A stretch of DNA of 44,001 nucleotides. Source: Rheinheimera sp. (lineage in GTDB: Bacteria > Pseudomonadota > Gammaproteobacteria > Enterobacterales > Alteromonadaceae). The translations under genes and the position numbers were made by a program. The DNA lies in the NCBI GenBank assembly GCA_003543135.1, contig DPJG01000001.1, forward strand, positions 1 through 44,001. Direction: 5' to 3'. The stretch's first letter is position 1; each line of letters begins with the position of its first letter. This document shows positions 40,346 to 44,001 of this stretch, one piece after another. Below the pieces are notes generated by a model. It was not told the DNA's origin and made no database searches. It worked only from the letters and a program-made list of their open reading frames with translations.

Positions 40346-42673
40346 ATGAAACAATTTTGGCTAAACGGGGCCTTACGCCACCCCTGGTTGAGTCTGGCCT
40401 GGGTCATGCTGCTGGTGATGTTGTTTAGTATTGGCGCGAAAAACCTGTATTTCCGCGGTGATTTCCGCATTTTCTTTTCACCGGATAATCCGCAGATGCA
40501 GGCTTTTGAACGGATGCAGGCGCGTTTTAATAAAAGTGACAATATGCTGGTGGCCATAGCGCCGGCATCCGGCACTGTGTTTGACGCCAAAGTGCTGAAA
40601 GTGGTGAAAGAGCTGACCGACGCCGCCTGGCAAACCCCACACTCGCTGCGGGTTGACTCCATCACCAACTTTCAGCATACCGAAGCGGCGGAAGATGACT
40701 TGCTAGTGGAAGATTTGTTGCTGGACAGCAACAGCCTGGACGACAACAAAATTGCCAAAATCAAACAGGTGGCGCTGAACGAACCGGCGCTGGTTGACCG
40801 GTTGGTGGCCAAAGACGGCAGTATTACCGCAGTGAACATTACGGTGCAGCTGCCGGAAAAAAATCAGAATCAGGAAGTGTCTGATGTGTATAACTCGGTG
40901 CGCTCTTTAACCGACAAACTGGCGGCCGAACACCCTGAACTGACTTTTTACCATGCCGGCGTGATGTCGCTGAATAATGCTTTTAGTGTGGAAGCACAAC
41001 ATGATGCCAGCACTCTGGTGCCGCTGATGTTTGTGGTGATTATTCTGATGCTGGCGGTGATGCTGCGTTCGGCGCTGGCGGCCCTGACAGTGGTGGTGAT
41101 CATTCTGGTCACCATCAGCAGCACTATGGGTATTTCCGGCTGGGCCGGTATTTTCTTAAGCACAGCAACAGTCAATGTGCCCACTCTGGTGATGACACTG
41201 GCGGTAGCCGACAGTGTGCATCTGATTGCCTCCACCCAGTTTTTTATGCGGCAGGGTCTTAGCAAAGAGCAGGCAATCGAAAAGTCTGCGCAAATCAATA
41301 TGATGCCGGTATTTATTACCAGCGCCACTACGGCGGTTGGCTTTTTAACTTTGAATTTTTCCGAAGTGCCGATTTTACGGGACTTTGGCAATCTGACCGC
41401 TTTAGGGGTAATGCTGGCCTGGTTTTTTACCCTGACTTTATTGCCGGCTTTAATGTTATTGCTGCCCATCAGCCATGGTTATGTCGATGCTGAAGATGGC
41501 TCTTCGATGATGGACAGGCTGGCTGATTGGGTGATCCGCCACCATAAAGCTATTTTGCCGGTGACTGCAGTACTCACACTGTTGGGTGGTTATCTGACCT
41601 TGCAAAACAACGTGAATGACGAAGCTGTGAAATATTTTTCCACCGACACCGAATACCGTCAGTCGGTGGATTATCTGGAAGAGCGGCTGGGTGGCGTGGC
41701 TATGCTGGATATTGCCATCGACAGTGGCAGCCCCTCTGGTGTGAATGACCCGGCATTTATCAAAGCTGTCGATGAATTTGCCAGCTATTTGCAAACTTTG
41801 CCGGAAGTGACCCATGTCAGCAGTATCAGTGACGTGTTTAAGCGGCTGAATAAAAACATGAATGGTGACGACCCGGCTTTTTACACGCTGCCTGAGTCGC
41901 AGGAGCTGGCGGCACAATATTTATTGATGTACGAAATGTCTTTGCCATTTGGCCTGGATCTGAATAACCAGCTGAATCAGGATAAAAGTGCCACCAAAGT
42001 GGCGATAGCGCTAAAAAACCTCGGCAGTAAAGAGATGCTGGCGCTGGAGCAACAAACCATGGGCTGGCTGGCCGAACATTACCCACAGTATAAAGCCGAA
42101 GCGTCCAGTACCGCCCTGATGTTTGGCCATATTGGTGAACGTAATATGGCCAGTATGCTCAATAGTTTACCGCTGGCGATGCTGCTGATTTCCTTGTTGC
42201 TGGTGTTCAGTTTGAGGTCGTGGCGCCTGGGGGCCATCAGTTTATTACCCAATATGATTCCGGCTTTTTTGGGTTTTGGTTTATGGCAGTTATGGTCGGG
42301 CGAAATTAACCTGGGGTTGTCTGTGGTGGCGTCGATGAGCCTCGGCATTATTGTCGATGACACCGTGCACTTTCTGGCGAAGTATCAGCATGCCTGCAAA
42401 GAAGGCCGCAGCACAGAGCAGGCCATTCGTTACGCGTTTCACAGTGTCGGCCGCGCCCTGATGATCACCACTGTGGTGCTGGTCATCGGTTTTGCCGTGT
42501 TGTTGTTGTCAAACTTCAGGCTAAATTCCGACATGGGGTTATTAACTCTGGTGATTATTGCCACAGCACTGATTGTCGACTTTTTGTTTTTACCGGCTTT
42601 TTTACTTTTATGCGACCGGCAGCCGAAAACAGCGGCTGCCGCAACAGGAGAACAAACAAATGAATCTGCTTAA
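40346..42673 (+). CDS. MMPL/RND-superfamily exporter
   Basis: A 775-residue inner-membrane transporter with two repeated halves of six membrane segments. The proton-relay motifs appear in both: TLAVADSVHLIAS and SLGIIVDDTVHFLAKY. Periplasmic loops lie after the first and seventh segments. The family exports lipids, hopanoids or large hydrophobic compounds. The ATG at 40346 has AGGGA at proper spacing; the ATG at 40340 is too close. It overlaps the LolA-like gene by 14 nt, so the two are coupled. Confidence 0.9.
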   Translation: MKQFWLNGALRHPWLSLAWVMLLVMLFSIGAKNLYFRGDFRIFFSPDNPQMQAFERMQARFNKSDNMLVAIAPASGTVFDAKVLKVVKELTDAAWQTPHSLRVDSITNFQHTEAAEDDLLVEDLLLDSNSLDDNKIAKIKQVALNEPALVDRLVAKDGSITAVNITVQLPEKNQNQEVSDVYNSVRSLTDKLAAEHPELTFYHAGVMSLNNAFSVEAQHDASTLVPLMFVVIILMLAVMLRSALAALTVVVIILVTISSTMGISGWAGIFLSTATVNVPTLVMTLAVADSVHLIASTQFFMRQGLSKEQAIEKSAQINMMPVFITSATTAVGFLTLNFSEVPILRDFGNLTALGVMLAWFFTLTLLPALMLLLPISHGYVDAEDGSSMMDRLADWVIRHHKAILPVTAVLTLLGGYLTLQNNVNDEAVKYFSTDTEYRQSVDYLEERLGGVAMLDIAIDSGSPSGVNDPAFIKAVDEFASYLQTLPEVTHVSSISDVFKRLNKNMNGDDPAFYTLPESQELAAQYLLMYEMSLPFGLDLNNQLNQDKSATKVAIALKNLGSKEMLALEQQTMGWLAEHYPQYKAEASSTALMFGHIGERNMASMLNSLPLAMLLISLLLVFSLRSWRLGAISLLPNMIPAFLGFGLWQLWSGEINLGLSVVASMSLGIIVDDTVHFLAKYQHACKEGRSTEQAIRYAFHSVGRALMITTVVLVIGFAVLLLSNFRLNSDMGLLTLVIIATALIVDFLFLPAFLLLCDRQPKTAAAATGEQTNESA

Positions 42674-43451
42674 ACTCAAAGGCGCGGCAACTATTGCCGT
42701 GTTGTTATTTGGTTTTACTGCACCTGTGTGGGCCGATGCCGCCAAAGGTTTGCAAATTGCCGCAGAACGAAAAGCCCGTGATGAAGGTTGGAAAGACAGT
42801 GAAGCCAAAACCACCATGATACTGAGAAATGCTCAGGGTGAAGAAAGTACCCGGCAGATCCGCTCTATTGCACTTGAAGTGGCAAACGACGGTGACAAAG
42901 GCCTGACCATTTTTGATGAACCGAAAGATGTGCGTGGTACCGCCTTTTTAAACCATTCCCATACCGGCAAACCCGATGACCAATGGTTATATTTACCGGC
43001 TTTAAAACGAGTAAAACGCATTGCATCCCGCAATAAATCCGGTCCTTTTATGGGCAGCGAATTTGCCTATGAAGATTTAAGTTCGTTTGAGCTGGAAAAA
43101 TTCCGTTTTAATTACCTCAAAGATGAGACTTTGAACGGCGTGAACACCTTTGTGGTGGAGCAGGTACCGACAGATGAGTTTTCCGGTTACAGCAAAACCC
43201 TGGTCTGGGTTGACCAGCAAGACTACAAAGTGCTGAAGATTGAATTTTATGACAAGAAAAACAGCCTGTTAAAAACACTGTTGTTGCAGGATTATCAGCA
43301 GTATCTGGGCAAATATTGGCGGGCCTTAAAAATGACGATGCACAATCACCAAACCGGTAAAAGCACAGATTTACTGACCCAGGACATTCAGTTTGGCAAA
43401 GGCCGTACTGATGCGGATTTTGATACCAATGCGCTGCAACGTAGTAAATAA
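42660..43451 (+). CDS. LolA-like outer-membrane lipoprotein-sorting protein
   Basis: A 263-residue periplasmic protein with a signal peptide (LLKLKGAATIAVLLFGFTAPVWADA). The strands TTMILRNAQGEESTRQIRSIALE, DQWLYLPALKRVKRIASRNKSGPFMGSEFAYEDLS and NTFVVEQVPTDEFSGYSKTLVWVDQ are the pattern of the LolA-like family commonly paired with MMPL exporters. It probably carries a lipid through the periplasm. AGGAG precedes the ATG at 42660; a longer reading runs through the MMPL gene. Confidence 0.88.
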   Translation: MNLLKLKGAATIAVLLFGFTAPVWADAAKGLQIAAERKARDEGWKDSEAKTTMILRNAQGEESTRQIRSIALEVANDGDKGLTIFDEPKDVRGTAFLNHSHTGKPDDQWLYLPALKRVKRIASRNKSGPFMGSEFAYEDLSSFELEKFRFNYLKDETLNGVNTFVVEQVPTDEFSGYSKTLVWVDQQDYKVLKIEFYDKKNSLLKTLLLQDYQQYLGKYWRALKMTMHNHQTGKSTDLLTQDIQFGKGRTDADFDTNALQRSK

Positions 43452-43551
43452 AAAAGCGCAGTAAATAAAAGTTATTCCGGTAAGCTGGCGCGACATTTGC
43501 CTGTCAAAAGTCTGCGTCAAAATACTGCCGGCGCGCTGCGAAGGAACTGAT

Positions 43552-44001
43552 ATGCGTCTGACTCCTCTGTTACCCCTGCTCTGTGGTGGTCTGCTATGGC
43601 CACTGGCTGCGGCTGAACTTGGCCCTGTTACCGGTAAAGATACCTTATGGAGTCTGGCCAAAACGGCGCGGGGGGATGCGCCTTACAGCATGTATCAGGT
43701 GATTATTGCCTTGCAGCAGAAAAACCCACGCGCTTTTATTGGCAACAATGTGCACCATGTACAACATGGCGCCCGGTTGCAAATTCCAACAGCGGCTGAA
43801 ATTGCTGCTGTTGACGTGGAACAGGCAAGGCAAAAAGTAGAAGCCGACGAGCAGTTATGGCGGCAGTTGCAAAAACACGGACCACGGCATCAAGGCCGTT
43901 TTGTTTCAGCGACAGACCGGCTGATAGCAGTACAAAAACGAGAGACAACAGCACCAGCCCCGGTTCAGACTGTGCTGCCAGCAGCACCAGCAGCACCAGC
44001 A
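43552..44001 (+). CDS. fimV: FimV-like protein, N-terminal part (cut by the window edge)
   Basis: The first 150 codons are open to the window end and there is no stop. Signal peptide MRLTPLLPLLCGGLLWPLAAA, then ELGPVTGKDTLWSLAKTARG, the FimV N-terminal LysM-preceding domain, and QVIIALQQKNPRAFIGNNVHHVQHGARLQIPT, ending in an Ala/Pro-rich run (PAAPAAPA). FimV proteins support type IV pili and polar development. AAGGA precedes the ATG. Only the start is visible. Confidence 0.85.
   Translation, partial: MRLTPLLPLLCGGLLWPLAAAELGPVTGKDTLWSLAKTARGDAPYSMYQVIIALQQKNPRAFIGNNVHHVQHGARLQIPTAAEIAAVDVEQARQKVEADEQLWRQLQKHGPRHQGRFVSATDRLIAVQKRETTAPAPVQTVLPAAPAAPA

Noticed and set aside
43980-44001. CRISPR-like or tandem-repeat array at the right edge
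   Set aside because: The GCAGCACCA repeats encode an Ala/Pro linker of the FimV-like protein.

Overview
The window looks like chromosomal DNA of a Gammaproteobacterium, most likely Alteromonadales-like (a Rheinheimera/Alishewanella type is my best guess). This rests on family content: a DUF6172 protein, DUF3718, a CynX/NimT-type MFS carrier, a TonB receptor with its own sensor kinase, LytS/LytTR, ComM, TrkH, a TetR-MMPL-LolA-like export set and a FimV-like protein. No rRNA, tRNA or CRISPR array was seen. Most of the window is moderately GC-rich and gene-dense; the first 2 kb are visibly AT-rich and foreign-looking.

Region by region. 1-2091: probable distal end of an integron. A two-gene cassette, a pol-beta-fold nucleotidyltransferase coupled by a 1-nt overlap to a DUF262 (ParB/GmrSD-N-like) protein, sits between an attC-like site and a well-formed attC hairpin. 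2092-10300: MFS transporter, three small membrane proteins of similar build, a secreted alpha/beta hydrolase, a lipoprotein with Ig/BACON-like repeats and a propeller-like end, and a DUF6172 protein; copies of a dispersed palindromic repeat lie at about 2.1, 2.3 and 9.6 kb. 10.4-14.0 kb: RhlE-like RNA helicase and a secreted mono-haem protein. 14.3-18.0 kb: an unusual operon of a protein fusing an isoaspartyl-methyltransferase-like domain to a GspE/PilB-type secretion ATPase, a MoxR/YehL-like AAA+ ATPase and a small unknown protein. 18.2-28.8 kb: a REC-REC-PAS-GGDEF-EAL regulator, a ThDP-dependent enzyme, and an opposing operon of substrate-binding protein, histidine kinase, TonB receptor and two citrate-synthase-fold proteins whose catalytic histidines are replaced.

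29.1-32.7 kb: an extracytoplasmic redox set (ApbE, DUF3570, DUF4266, TlpA), in which the DUF3570 protein carries an ApbE-type flavinylation motif and the operon promoter carries a PmrA/QseB-like box; a DUF3718 protein lies upstream. 33.0-35.9 kb: two tandem LytS-type kinases and one LytTR regulator. 36.1-44.0 kb: comM, trkH, a TetR-MMPL-LolA-like export operon with a TetR-like palindrome, and the 5' end of a fimV-like gene cut by the window edge.

The strongest candidates for undescribed biology are (i) the cassette-borne nucleotidyltransferase/DUF262 pair, a plausible defence or conflict module; (ii) the 18.2-28.8 kb locus, which could make, import, sense and respond to a small molecule using non-canonical citrate-synthase-fold proteins; and (iii) the methyltransferase-secretion ATPase fusion with its AAA+ partner. 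These functional readings are inferences; the motifs, overlaps and gene order were read from the sequence, and no database search was run.
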